This document shows positions 1-6,507 of a stretch of DNA of 12,822 nt, piece by piece. Origin of the DNA: an uncultured Collinsella sp. (GTDB lineage Bacteria; Actinomycetota; Coriobacteriia; Coriobacteriales; Coriobacteriaceae). Below the pieces are notes generated by a model that saw nothing but the letters and a program-made list of their open reading frames with translations, was not told the DNA's origin and did no database searches. Where the stretch lies: the NCBI GenBank assembly GCA_902464175.1, contig CABQHZ010000046.1:1-12822 (forward strand), written 5' to 3'. Within the stretch, counting starts at the first letter, position 1. Every line of letters begins with the position of its first letter. The position numbers and the translations under genes were made by a program.

Positions 1-28
1 CGTTCAACGAGGAAGATAATAACCTATG

Positions 29-260
29 ATTCGAGAACTGTGCAAGCACTTTTTTCAAAAAAGTTTACGAATTTGTAAATGCGCAGGTAGACTGACCTGT
101 TCGGGCCGAAATGAGGTTGCTTTCCAACGCGTCCTCGGGCATGCGACATTATTTTGATCCGCGCTTCGCGCTACAAAATAATGCCGCCCCCTGCGGAATG
201 CGTTGGAAAGCAACCTCATTCCGGCCCTAGAAGTATGCACTCCGGGCACAGTTCTCAAAT
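29..260 (+). other. Nested structure enclosing element A, retron-ncRNA-like layout
   Basis: Outer arms 33-43 (GAGAACTGTGC) and 246-256 are perfectly complementary. With one mismatch they extend to 29-43 and 246-260. Between the left outer arm and element A lie three small inverted repeats: 48-64 (ACTTTTTT and AAAAAAGT around one C), 64-79 (TTTAC and GTAAA) and 84-99 (CAGGT and ACCTG). Element A (103-227) follows, then the right outer arm. Short outer complementary ends, small stem-loops, then one long hairpin is the order of a retron msr-msd RNA, and an AGC follows the left arm at 45-47. No reverse transcriptase follows in the window, so this is a shape match only. A composite repeat is an equally simple explanation. 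Confidence 0.3.
103..227 (+). repeat. Structured hairpin element A (28-nt arms, conserved internal loop)
   Basis: The arms 103-130 and 200-227 are complementary over 28 nt with a single A/C mismatch (109/221). Inside them is a symmetric internal loop of 16 nt on each side (131-146 and 184-199), then a perfect 10-bp stem (147-156 with 174-183) and a GC-rich tip around 161-171. The internal loop carries CGTCCTCGGGCATGCGA (130-146) on the 5' side and CCTGCGGAAT (190-199) on the 3' side. Both motifs recur in element B at 410-536 read on the minus strand, while the arms do not match, so the two look like members of one family. The strand is set by that comparison. It could be a structured RNA or a small palindromic mobile repeat. 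Confidence 0.75.
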
Positions 261-288
261 ATGTTCTGGGGCTAATACATAATTTAGT

Positions 289-307
289 GGCTCGGCTTTG
301 CCGAGCC
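289..307. terminator. Hairpin, possible weak terminator
   Basis: A perfect 8-bp stem (289-296 with 300-307, GGCTCGGC and GCCGAGCC) closes a TTT loop. On the plus strand it is followed by CTTAT, a poor T-tract, and on the minus strand by no T-run. It may terminate a plus-strand transcript entering from the left, but the direction cannot be settled here. Confidence 0.35.
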
Positions 308-317
308 CTTATATGGG

Positions 318-343
318 GAGGCCGGAGCTAAAGCTCCGGCCTC
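318..343. terminator. Strong GC hairpin, possible terminator
   Basis: An 11-bp perfect stem (318-328 with 333-343, GAGGCCGGAGC and its complement) closes a TAAA loop. The plus-strand exit reads GCTCAATTTCC, with only a short T-run 5 nt away. The hairpin is very stable, but its flanks do not make a textbook intrinsic terminator in either direction. Confidence 0.35.
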
Positions 344-369
344 GCTCAATTTCCTATTAGATTAAGTGA

Positions 370-385
370 GCGATCGAGGAATCGC
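370..385. repeat. Short inverted repeat
   Basis: GCGAT (370-374) and ATCGC (381-385) form a 5-bp stem with a 6-nt loop. The flanking AGT (365-367) and ACT (386-388) could extend it across a two-base bulge. No function can be assigned. Confidence 0.3.
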
Positions 386-393
386 ACTCCCCT

Positions 394-410
394 CTGCAGC
401 GTTAACGCAG
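394..410. repeat. Short palindrome at the edge of element B
   Basis: GCGTTAACGC (399-408) is a perfect 10-bp palindrome. The outer CTG (394-396) and CAG (408-410) add further symmetry apart from a CA insertion. It directly abuts the left end of element B at 410 and could be a remnant of the element's boundary or a protein-binding site. Confidence 0.3.
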
Positions 411-536
411 GGCCCGCCCTGGTGTTACTTTTCAGAATATTCCGCAGGACGCAAGAAACCCCCGCCGCACGAAGTGCGCAGCGGGGGTCTCTTGCATGTC
501 CGAGGACGTTCTGAAAGCTAACTCCAGGGCGGGCCC
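410..536 (-). repeat. Structured hairpin element B, same family as element A
   Basis: The arms 410-437 and 509-536 pair over 28 nt around position 473, with mismatches at 423/523 and 428/518. The outer 13 bp (410-422 with 524-536) are perfect. A symmetric 13-nt internal loop on each side (438-450 and 496-508) leads to an inner stem (451-495). On the minus strand the 5' side reads CGTCCTCGGACATGCAA (508-492) and the 3' side CCTGCGGAAT (448-439). These match element A at 15 of 17 and 10 of 10 positions. Its right end lies 16 nt past the oppF stop codon, so it is probably transcribed at the 3' end of the opp mRNA. Confidence 0.75.
451..495 (-). terminator. Probable opp operon terminator inside element B
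   Basis: On the minus strand a long GC-rich hairpin is followed by TTTCTT. The inner pairs are 458-465 with 481-488 and 466-470 with 474-478, closed by a GAA loop (TTC on the minus strand) and separated by a two-base bulge. The flanking GCAAGA (451-456) and TCTTGC (490-495) pair too, which would compete with release on the T-tract. Read on the plus strand the exit is TCTCTT, so it may work in both directions. It is the first terminator-like structure after oppF. Confidence 0.6.
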
Positions 537-552
537 GAACAAGAACAACCGG

Positions 553-1581
553 CTACAGGTCGATGTGCGATTCCTTGATCGGGAACGGCTCCGCGAAGTG
601 GCACGCGCAGCAGTGGCCCGGGGCAACTTCCTTAAACTCTGGAAGCTTCTCGGAGCAGATGCCCTGCGCGATCGGGCAGCGCGTGTGGAAACGGCAGCCG
701 GTCGGCGGATCCAGCGGCGATGGCGGATCGCCAGCGAGGATGATGCGTTTGCGGGTCTTCTGGATATCCGGATCGGGCACCGGCACAGCAGATAGCAGCG
801 ACTGCGTGTACGGATGGTGAGGCTCGCTATAGAGCGTCTTCCAGTCCGAAACCTCGACCATCTTACCCAGATACATAACGGCAACACGGTCGGAGATATG
901 CTGCACGACAGAGAGGTCGTGAGCAATGAAGAGATAGGCCGTACCGAACTTGTCCTGAAGTTCCTTGAGCAGGTTCAGAACCTGGGCCTGAATGGAAACA
1001 TCCAGAGCGGAAACGGGCTCGTCGCAGATGATCAGCTTGGGCTTCAGAGCGAACGCGCGGGCGATGCCGACACGCTGACGCTGACCGCCCGAGAACTCGT
1101 GCGGATAGCGGTTGATGTGCTCGGGGTTCAGGCCGACGACGTCCAGCAGCTCACGGACGCGCTCAATGCGCTCCTCCTTGGTACCCACGCCATGAATGGT
1201 CATGGGCTCGGAGACGATCTCGCCGATGGTCATACGAGGATTCAGCGAAGCATAGGGATCCTGGAAAATGAACTGCATCTCGCGACGCATGTCCTTGATC
1301 TCATGCTTGTTCATCTCGGAAACGTCTTTACCCTGGAAGAACACCTTGCCAGCCGTCGGCTTGGTGAGGCGCATGATGGTGCGGCCCGTCGTGGACTTAC
1401 CGCAACCGGACTCGCCAACCAGACCGAAGGTCTCGCCCGGATAGATCTCAAACGAAATGTCGTTTACAGCAGAGACGACACGCTTGGAGAAGCGCTTGGC
1501 GAACATGCCGGACTCAGCGGGAAACTCCTTAGAGAGGTGCTCGACCTTCAGCAGCGGAGTACGCTCGTTGGTATCTGCCAT
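553..1581 (-). CDS. oppF: Oligopeptide ABC transporter ATP-binding protein OppF
   Basis: A 342-residue ATPase, one of the two nucleotide-binding subunits that drive peptide import through OppBC at the inner face of the membrane. Visible motifs are Walker A GESGCGKS (about 56-63), Q-loop Gln107, signature SGGQRQR (164-170), Walker B ending in CDEP (about 186-189) and switch His221. The C-terminal oligopeptide-transporter extension carries Cys296, Cys302, Cys309 and Cys327, plus extra Cys at 324 and 325. The length is usual for OppF/DppF. The ATG overlaps the oppD stop by one base (TAATG), which implies translational coupling. The stop is TAG, and element B begins 16 nt downstream. The choice of OppF over OppD rests on its last position in the operon and the GQRQR signature. 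Peptide specificity (oligo- or dipeptide) cannot be read from the sequence. Confidence 0.95.
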   Translation of the reverse strand: MADTNERTPLLKVEHLSKEFPAESGMFAKRFSKRVVSAVNDISFEIYPGETFGLVGESGCGKSTTGRTIMRLTKPTAGKVFFQGKDVSEMNKHEIKDMRREMQFIFQDPYASLNPRMTIGEIVSEPMTIHGVGTKEERIERVRELLDVVGLNPEHINRYPHEFSGGQRQRVGIARAFALKPKLIICDEPVSALDVSIQAQVLNLLKELQDKFGTAYLFIAHDLSVVQHISDRVAVMYLGKMVEVSDWKTLYSEPHHPYTQSLLSAVPVPDPDIQKTRKRIILAGDPPSPLDPPTGCRFHTRCPIAQGICSEKLPEFKEVAPGHCCACHFAEPFPIKESHIDL

Positions 1582-2672
1582 TACGCCTCGCCTCCCTTCT
1601 TGGAATCCTTGCGCGTACGGGACGTCTCAGGAGCGTTCTTGAGGAACTCGGGGTCACCGGAGTAGTGGCACGCAGAGTAGTGACCAGACTCGGTAACGAC
1701 ACGCTCGGGGCGCTGCTTGCGGCACTTGTCCGTGGCATACGGGCAGCGGGGCGAGAACACGCAGCCCTCGGGCAGGTTCATGAGCGAAGGCGGGTTGCCG
1801 TGAATCGGCGTCAGCGGCTTCTTCTCATCGATAGCCTGCTCCGGGATGGAGCGGATAAGGCCCCAGGTATAGGGATGACGGCTCTCGTAGAAGATCTCTT
1901 CGGCCGTGCCGAACTCAACGGGGCGACCGGCGTACATAACCATGATCTTATCGGCCATATCGGCGACGACGCCAAGGTCATGGGTAATCATGATGATGGC
2001 GTTGCCGTTCTTCTCCTGCATCTCCTGCATGAGCTCGATAATCTGAGCCTGGATGGTAACGTCCAGAGCCGTCGTGGGCTCGTCGGCAATCAGGATATCG
2101 GGATCGCAGGCAAGAGCCATAGCGATCATGACGCGCTGACGCATGCCGCCAGAGAACTGGTGCGGATACTCATTGACGCGCTTCTCGGGCTCGGGAATGC
2201 CAACGAGGTCCAAAAGCTCGGTGGCGCGCTTGAGCGCCTCCTGCTTGGAGTAACCACGGTGCAGACGAAGGCCCTCGCCCACCTGCTTGCCGATCTTATA
2301 GACCGGGTTCAAGGAGGTCATAGGATCCTGGAAGATCATCGCGATATCGTTACCGCGAATGTGCTGCATCTCTTCCTCGGTCATCTCGAGGATAGAACGA
2401 CCGCGGTAGCGAACGTCGCCGCCCTCAATCTTTCCCGGAGGCATCGAGATGAGGCCCATGATGGTCATGGCGGTCACGGACTTACCGGAGCCGGACTCAC
2501 CGACGACACCCAGGGTCTCGCCGCGATCGAGCGTGTAAGACACACCGTCGACAGCGCGAACGACGCCATCCTCGGTATGGAAATACATCTTAAGGTCATC
2601 GACCTCGAGCAGATGCTGGCCCTCGGGAACCGGCTGGTCCTTCAGGTCCACATAGTTCTTGTTCTTCTTCAT
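1581..2672 (-). CDS. oppD: Oligopeptide ABC transporter ATP-binding protein OppD
   Basis: A 363-residue ATPase, partner of OppF in the cytoplasmic motor of the peptide importer. It shows Walker A GESGSGKS (58-65), Q-loop Gln115, signature SGGMRQR (174-180), Walker B ending in ADEP (about 196-199) and switch His231. The oligopeptide-type C-terminal domain has Cys304, Cys310, Cys317 and Cys335, the same spacing as in OppF. The last 20 residues are a charged Lys/Arg-rich tail. The ATG lies 2 nt after the oppC stop, and an AAGGA about 10 nt upstream is still inside oppC. The gene shares one base with oppF. The MRQR signature and the position before OppF identify the paralogue. Confidence 0.95.
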   Translation of the reverse strand: MKKNKNYVDLKDQPVPEGQHLLEVDDLKMYFHTEDGVVRAVDGVSYTLDRGETLGVVGESGSGKSVTAMTIMGLISMPPGKIEGGDVRYRGRSILEMTEEEMQHIRGNDIAMIFQDPMTSLNPVYKIGKQVGEGLRLHRGYSKQEALKRATELLDLVGIPEPEKRVNEYPHQFSGGMRQRVMIAMALACDPDILIADEPTTALDVTIQAQIIELMQEMQEKNGNAIIMITHDLGVVADMADKIMVMYAGRPVEFGTAEEIFYESRHPYTWGLIRSIPEQAIDEKKPLTPIHGNPPSLMNLPEGCVFSPRCPYATDKCRKQRPERVVTESGHYSACHYSGDPEFLKNAPETSRTRKDSKKGGEA

Positions 2673-2674
2673 CC

Positions 2675-3610
2675 TTATGCGTCCTTCATCTTGACGTCGA
2701 GGGCGTCGCGCAGACCGTCACCCAGCAGGGTGAAGGCGAGCACCGTCGAGAGAATTGCCAGACCGGGCATGATCATCATCCAGGGAGCAGTCAGCAGATA
2801 CTGCTGACCGTCCTGAATCATGGAGCCCCACGAAGGCGTCGGCGGGATAACGCCCATGCCGAGGAAGGACAGAGCGGACTCGGTCAAAATAGCGCCACCA
2901 ATATTCATGGTCGCGTAGACCACGATGGAAGCAACGGAGTTCGGGAAGATATGACGCATAACGATACGCGCATCGGATGCACCCATAGCGCGAGCGGCGT
3001 CAACATAGTCGTTCTCTTTGACCGTCAGGATCGCGGATCGGAAGACGCGCGCAATCGAAGGCCAGCCGAGAATACCGATGGCGATAAAGACGTTCTGAAG
3101 ACCACGGCCGATAACGGCGATCATGGCGACAACGAACAGCACGTACGGGAACGCCAGGAAGATATCCGCGAAGCGCATGATGATCGTATCCCAGATGCCG
3201 CCATAGAAACCGGCCAGGGCGCCCATGATCAGACCGATCACCGTGGAGATGGCGGTGGCCATAATACCGACGGAAAGCGAAACGCGCGCGCCGTAGATAA
3301 CTCGGACGAGAATGTCGCGGCCCAGGGAGTCGGTACCAAACGGGTGCTCGGCACACGGAGCCAGCAGCGAAGTCTCGGCCATGGTGGTCGAGTCGGATGC
3401 CGTCGGAGAACCGAGCCAGGGCTTAGCCCACAGATCGGCGGTCAGGGCAACCAAAACGACGATGATAATCCAGCAGATACCGATAACGGCGAGCTTATTC
3501 TTACGAAGACGCTTAAAAGCGTCGCCCCACAGCGTGCGGGACTTGGCGGGAGCAGATGCGGCCTTGGTGGCGGTAGCCTGCTCCTGAGACTGAGAATCAG
3601 TTTCCTGCAT
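2675..3610 (-). CDS. oppC: Oligopeptide ABC transporter permease OppC
   Basis: A 311-residue membrane permease that forms half of the peptide channel with OppB. A polar N-terminus of about 38 residues rich in Gln, Thr and Ala precedes the first membrane segment (about 39-60). The following external loop contains the family-typical HPFGTDSLGRDI (89-100). Further membrane segments lie around 111-136, 150-168, 174-190 and 225-250, with the last near 279-297. The cytoplasmic EAA loop that docks on the ATPases is DAARAMGASDARIVMRHIFP (204-223). A strong ribosome binding site, GGGAGGT at 3618-3624, sits 7 nt before the ATG, in the 14-nt gap after oppB. Confidence 0.95.
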   Translation of the reverse strand: MQETDSQSQEQATATKAASAPAKSRTLWGDAFKRLRKNKLAVIGICWIIIVVLVALTADLWAKPWLGSPTASDSTTMAETSLLAPCAEHPFGTDSLGRDILVRVIYGARVSLSVGIMATAISTVIGLIMGALAGFYGGIWDTIIMRFADIFLAFPYVLFVVAMIAVIGRGLQNVFIAIGILGWPSIARVFRSAILTVKENDYVDAARAMGASDARIVMRHIFPNSVASIVVYATMNIGGAILTESALSFLGMGVIPPTPSWGSMIQDGQQYLLTAPWMMIMPGLAILSTVLAFTLLGDGLRDALDVKMKDA

Positions 3611-3624
3611 GAGACGTACCTCCC

Positions 3625-4662
3625 TTAGGCCTTATCCGACGGACCGCCAAGGCGGATACGCGGGTCGAGGAATGCATAGCTAATGTCGACGAGCAGGTTG
3701 ATCACCATGACGACGACGACGATGAGCGTAACGCCGCCCATAACGATGGGCCAGTCGCGCATGCTAATGGCACGATAGACCTCAGAGCCGATACCGGGCC
3801 AGTTAAAGACCGTCTCGGTCAGGATGGCGCCCGAAAGCATGCCGCCGAAGTCGACACCAATATAGGTAACAACGGGGATGAGTGCATTCTTAAGCGCATG
3901 CTTGACGATGATCGCACGATTGGAGAGACCCTTGGCCTTTGCCGTGCGGATGTAATCCTGATTCATGACGTCGAGTAGCTGCGAGCGCATGATGCGGGCA
4001 GCATAGGCGGTCGAAACCGAAGCCAGCGTAATGGTCGGAAGCACATAGTGCATCCAATCCTGATACTGAGAGCTGGAGCCGCCGGCACCCGAGATCGGCA
4101 TGGAGAATGCGCCGCCGGTGGCATCCTTGAGGATGACACCAAAGAATAGCTGCAGCAACATACCGAGCCAGAAGGCAGGAACAGCAACGAGGATCGACGT
4201 GGTCAGCGTTACCAAAATATCCCAGAAGGAATAGCGCTTTACCGCCGAAATGATACCCGCACCGATACCCATGATTGCCTCGAGCACAATGGCGCACGCG
4301 GCGAGTTTAACCGTATACGGATACTTCTGAGCAAAGATTTCCGCAACCGGCAGCTTGCGCTGATACGAATTGCCCAGATCGCCATGAAGCAGACCATTCA
4401 TGTAATTCAAGTATTGGTCCACAAGCGACGTTGGAACGGGATCGCCGTTCTCGTCAAGGATCGCGTTGCCGTCCTCGTCCGCCTGGACCAGGTGATAGCG
4501 CACGCGAAGTTGAAGCTCCACCTCGGGGGACAGAGCCTTGTCTCCACCGATCAGCTTGATCGGGTCTCCCGGCACGATGTTCTGGAGGGCGAACAGAATC
4601 AACGTAACGCCCAAAAATACCGGGATGAACTGAAGCACACGTTTAACGATGTACTTACCCAT
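3625..4662 (-). CDS. oppB: Oligopeptide ABC transporter permease OppB
   Basis: A 345-residue permease, the first channel subunit. The N-terminus MGKYIVKRVLQFIPVFLGVT, with its first membrane segment up to about residue 30, is typical of OppB/DppB, as is NIVPGDP (28-34). HGDLGNSY (93-100) is the conserved external-loop motif. Further membrane segments lie at about 118-141, 148-177, 262-283 and 308-332. The cytoplasmic EAA loop spans about 236-258 (YIRTAKAKGLSNRAIIVKHA). An acidic stretch at about 61-82 (ADEDGNAILDENGDPVP and on) interrupts the first external loop and looks like an insertion compared with usual OppB. The start is chosen by GGGGAG just upstream. A 156-nt gap with a hairpin separates it from oppA. 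Confidence 0.95.
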   Translation of the reverse strand: MGKYIVKRVLQFIPVFLGVTLILFALQNIVPGDPIKLIGGDKALSPEVELQLRVRYHLVQADEDGNAILDENGDPVPTSLVDQYLNYMNGLLHGDLGNSYQRKLPVAEIFAQKYPYTVKLAACAIVLEAIMGIGAGIISAVKRYSFWDILVTLTTSILVAVPAFWLGMLLQLFFGVILKDATGGAFSMPISGAGGSSSQYQDWMHYVLPTITLASVSTAYAARIMRSQLLDVMNQDYIRTAKAKGLSNRAIIVKHALKNALIPVVTYIGVDFGGMLSGAILTETVFNWPGIGSEVYRAISMRDWPIVMGGVTLIVVVVMVINLLVDISYAFLDPRIRLGGPSDKA

Positions 4663-4692
4663 ACCACTCCCCTATCTAGGGATTAACCTAAA

Positions 4693-4722
4693 TGGGATGC
4701 CGATCGCCAGACCGGCATCCCA
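4693..4722 (-). terminator. Hairpin in the oppA-oppB gap, possible attenuator
   Basis: A perfect 10-bp stem (4693-4702 with 4713-4722, TGGGATGCCG and its complement) closes a 10-nt loop. On the minus strand it is followed by TTTAGG, a weak T-tract, so it may terminate only part of the transcripts or protect the 3' end of the oppA message. Either would raise binding protein over permease. The effect is inferred. Confidence 0.5.
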
Positions 4723-4818
4723 AAATTACCATCAGCCAGTTTACCCCAGGTTAGGGAGAACTGTATGTTTCCCATGAGGTCTACGTAAATACTTGACCCT
4801 CACGGAAGCTGCAAACTC

Positions 4819-6495
4819 TTAGGCGAGCTCAGCGGTACCCAGATCGGCGTGCTTCTGCGGATCGACATAGAGGTACTTGACGCGGTCGGAGCCGGCGATG
4901 GTGTGCGTGTAGAACATCACCGGGATGACCGGGCAGTCGGCAGCGACCATAGCGTCGGCCTCCTGCATCTTGGCAATGCGCTCGTCGTCGTCAACCGTGG
5001 CACGGGCCTCATCGACCTTGGCGTCGAACTCGGGGTTGTTGTAACCAGAGCGGTTGTCGCCACCGAGGGAGTCAGAGTGGAACAGCGGATACAGGAAGTT
5101 GTCCATGATCGGGTAGTCGGCAATCCAGCCCAGACGGCCGAACTGATAGTTGAAGTTCTGATACTGCTCGAGCAGGGCAGACCACTCGGGAGTATCGGAG
5201 ACGGCGGTGACGCCCACCTTGGCGAGGTCGCCGATGATGGACTCCATGATCTCCTTGTGGCCGCCGTCCTGGTTGTAGGACAGGGTCACATTGATGCCAC
5301 GATCGCCGTTAGCGCCAGCGGGAGCAACCTTGTCGAGGTACTCGTTGGCCTTATCAACGTTGTACTCGCAGAACTCCCATGCGCCCTCCTTGTAGCCGGC
5401 GATTCCCGGAGGAACGATGCCGTCGGCGGGGGTACGGGTGCCCTTGAAGATAGTCTTGCAGATGGCCTCACGGTTGATGGCCAGGGAGATGCCCTTACGC
5501 AGGTCGGCGTTGTTGAACGGCTCGGCCGTGGTATTGCAGGTCAGATAGTAGGTGGAAGGCTCGGCGCCGAGCAGCATGTGCTCGCCGTCACCCATGGTGT
5601 AGCCGTCCTTAGACTCGCCACGGTCCTTCTTGGCGGCATCAATCTGAGCAACGGGAACGTCGCAGATGTCGAGGTTGCCGGCCTGGAACTCCTTGTAAGC
5701 GGTCTCAACGTCCTTAATGACCTGGAAGTGGATGGCGTCGATCTTGGCCTTGTCGCCATAGTAATCGTCGAACTTCTTGAGGTTGATCTCCTGACCATCC
5801 TCCCACTTGCCGTCCATCATGAACGGGCCGTTACCGACCGGGGCAAGGTAGAAACTCTTGACATCGGTCTCGGCGCACTCGGGAACCGGGGACAGAGCCG
5901 GGTGAGAGGCGACGAAGGGGAAGTCGGCGTAGGCAGAAGTCAGCTTGACGACGAGGGTCTCGTCATCCGGGCAGGTGACACCGGTCAGCTCGGTAGCTTT
6001 GCCGGCAACCAGATCGTCATAGCCCTCGACCATGGAAAGGTGATAGGAGACCTCGGAAGGACCATACTCGGTAGCGATGGCCGACTTGGTGTTGACCAGG
6101 CGCTCCCAACCGAGCTTGAAGGACTTGGAGGTAACGTCGTCACCGTTGTGGAACTTGGCCTTCTTGATCTTGAAGGTGAACTCGGTGGCGTCGTCGTTAG
6201 CCTCGAAGGACTCGCAAGCCAGCGGAACGATCTCGCCCTTCTCGTTATCGTACTCCGTCAGAGCGTCGAAGAGCTGGTACTCGACCTGAGTGCCCTGATC
6301 CTCCTGGACGTTGTAGGGGTCGATGCAGACCGGGTTGTTGATGTAGAAGTTCAGCGTCGAACCGGACTCAGAACCGGAAGCGTCGCCGCCCTTCTTGCCG
6401 CATGCGGCAAGAAAAGCCATGGAGCTCGCAGCGAGGGTGCCGCCAACAAAGGCGCGACGACCCATAACGGGCTGGTGGAACATAGAATCAGCCAT
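4819..6495 (-). CDS. oppA: Oligopeptide-binding lipoprotein OppA (SBP family 5)
   Basis: A 558-residue extracellular substrate-binding lipoprotein that delivers peptides to OppBC. The signal peptide has Arg13-Arg14-Ala-Phe ahead of a hydrophobic stretch and a lipobox ending LAAC, with Cys32 as the lipidated residue. A Gly/Ser-rich linker follows. Family-5 features include the AKFHNGDDVTS region (113-123), APVGNGPFMM (218-227) and the C-terminal FYTHTIAGSDRVKYLYVDP (about 528-546). The length is usual for OppA/DppA. The start is chosen because AAGGAGG (6501-6507) lies 5 nt before this ATG. An in-frame ATG 45 nt upstream would place that site inside the coding region. It heads the opp operon and has its own AT-rich leader after the secG terminator. 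Confidence 0.95.
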   Translation of the reverse strand: MADSMFHQPVMGRRAFVGGTLAASSMAFLAACGKKGGDASGSESGSTLNFYINNPVCIDPYNVQEDQGTQVEYQLFDALTEYDNEKGEIVPLACESFEANDDATEFTFKIKKAKFHNGDDVTSKSFKLGWERLVNTKSAIATEYGPSEVSYHLSMVEGYDDLVAGKATELTGVTCPDDETLVVKLTSAYADFPFVASHPALSPVPECAETDVKSFYLAPVGNGPFMMDGKWEDGQEINLKKFDDYYGDKAKIDAIHFQVIKDVETAYKEFQAGNLDICDVPVAQIDAAKKDRGESKDGYTMGDGEHMLLGAEPSTYYLTCNTTAEPFNNADLRKGISLAINREAICKTIFKGTRTPADGIVPPGIAGYKEGAWEFCEYNVDKANEYLDKVAPAGANGDRGINVTLSYNQDGGHKEIMESIIGDLAKVGVTAVSDTPEWSALLEQYQNFNYQFGRLGWIADYPIMDNFLYPLFHSDSLGGDNRSGYNNPEFDAKVDEARATVDDDERIAKMQEADAMVAADCPVIPVMFYTHTIAGSDRVKYLYVDPQKHADLGTAELA

Positions 6496-6500
6496 GCCAT

Positions 6501-6507
6501 CCTCCTT
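6501..6507 (-). promoter_or_regulatory. Ribosome binding site fixing the oppA start
   Basis: AAGGAGG on the minus strand, 5 nt before the ATG at 6495. It lies within the frame of the longer alternative start at 6540, which argues against that start. An out-of-frame ATG at 6500-6498 directly after the site is ignored because it does not lead into the binding protein. Confidence 0.85.

Larger units (their letters stand above)
1..552. other. Gene-free, hairpin-dense intergenic region
   Basis: No convincing gene lies in these 552 bases. The opp operon ends at 553 and whatever lies to the left is cut off. The stretch instead holds a dense series of inverted repeats: a nested structure at 29-260, hairpins at 289-307, 318-343 and 370-385, a short palindrome at 394-410, and a long imperfect hairpin at 410-536. 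Short open frames here are lined with the inverted-repeat arms and have no ribosome binding site, so I do not call them genes. Confidence 0.8.

Noticed and set aside
3..29. Possible end of a plus-strand gene (FNEEDNNL, then TGA)
   Set aside because: Only eight codons are visible at the window edge, and another frame is open to 78, so the frame cannot be chosen. It matters for the retron question and should be checked on the flanking sequence.
55..258. A 67-codon minus-strand frame in the left intergenic region
   Set aside because: It is built almost wholly from the arms of element A and its outer repeats and has no ribosome binding site.
4756..4764. GAGAACTGT, identical to nine bases of the outer arms at 33-41 and 248-256
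   Set aside because: A single 9-mer match with no shared flanks or nearby hairpin element. Chance is a sufficient explanation.
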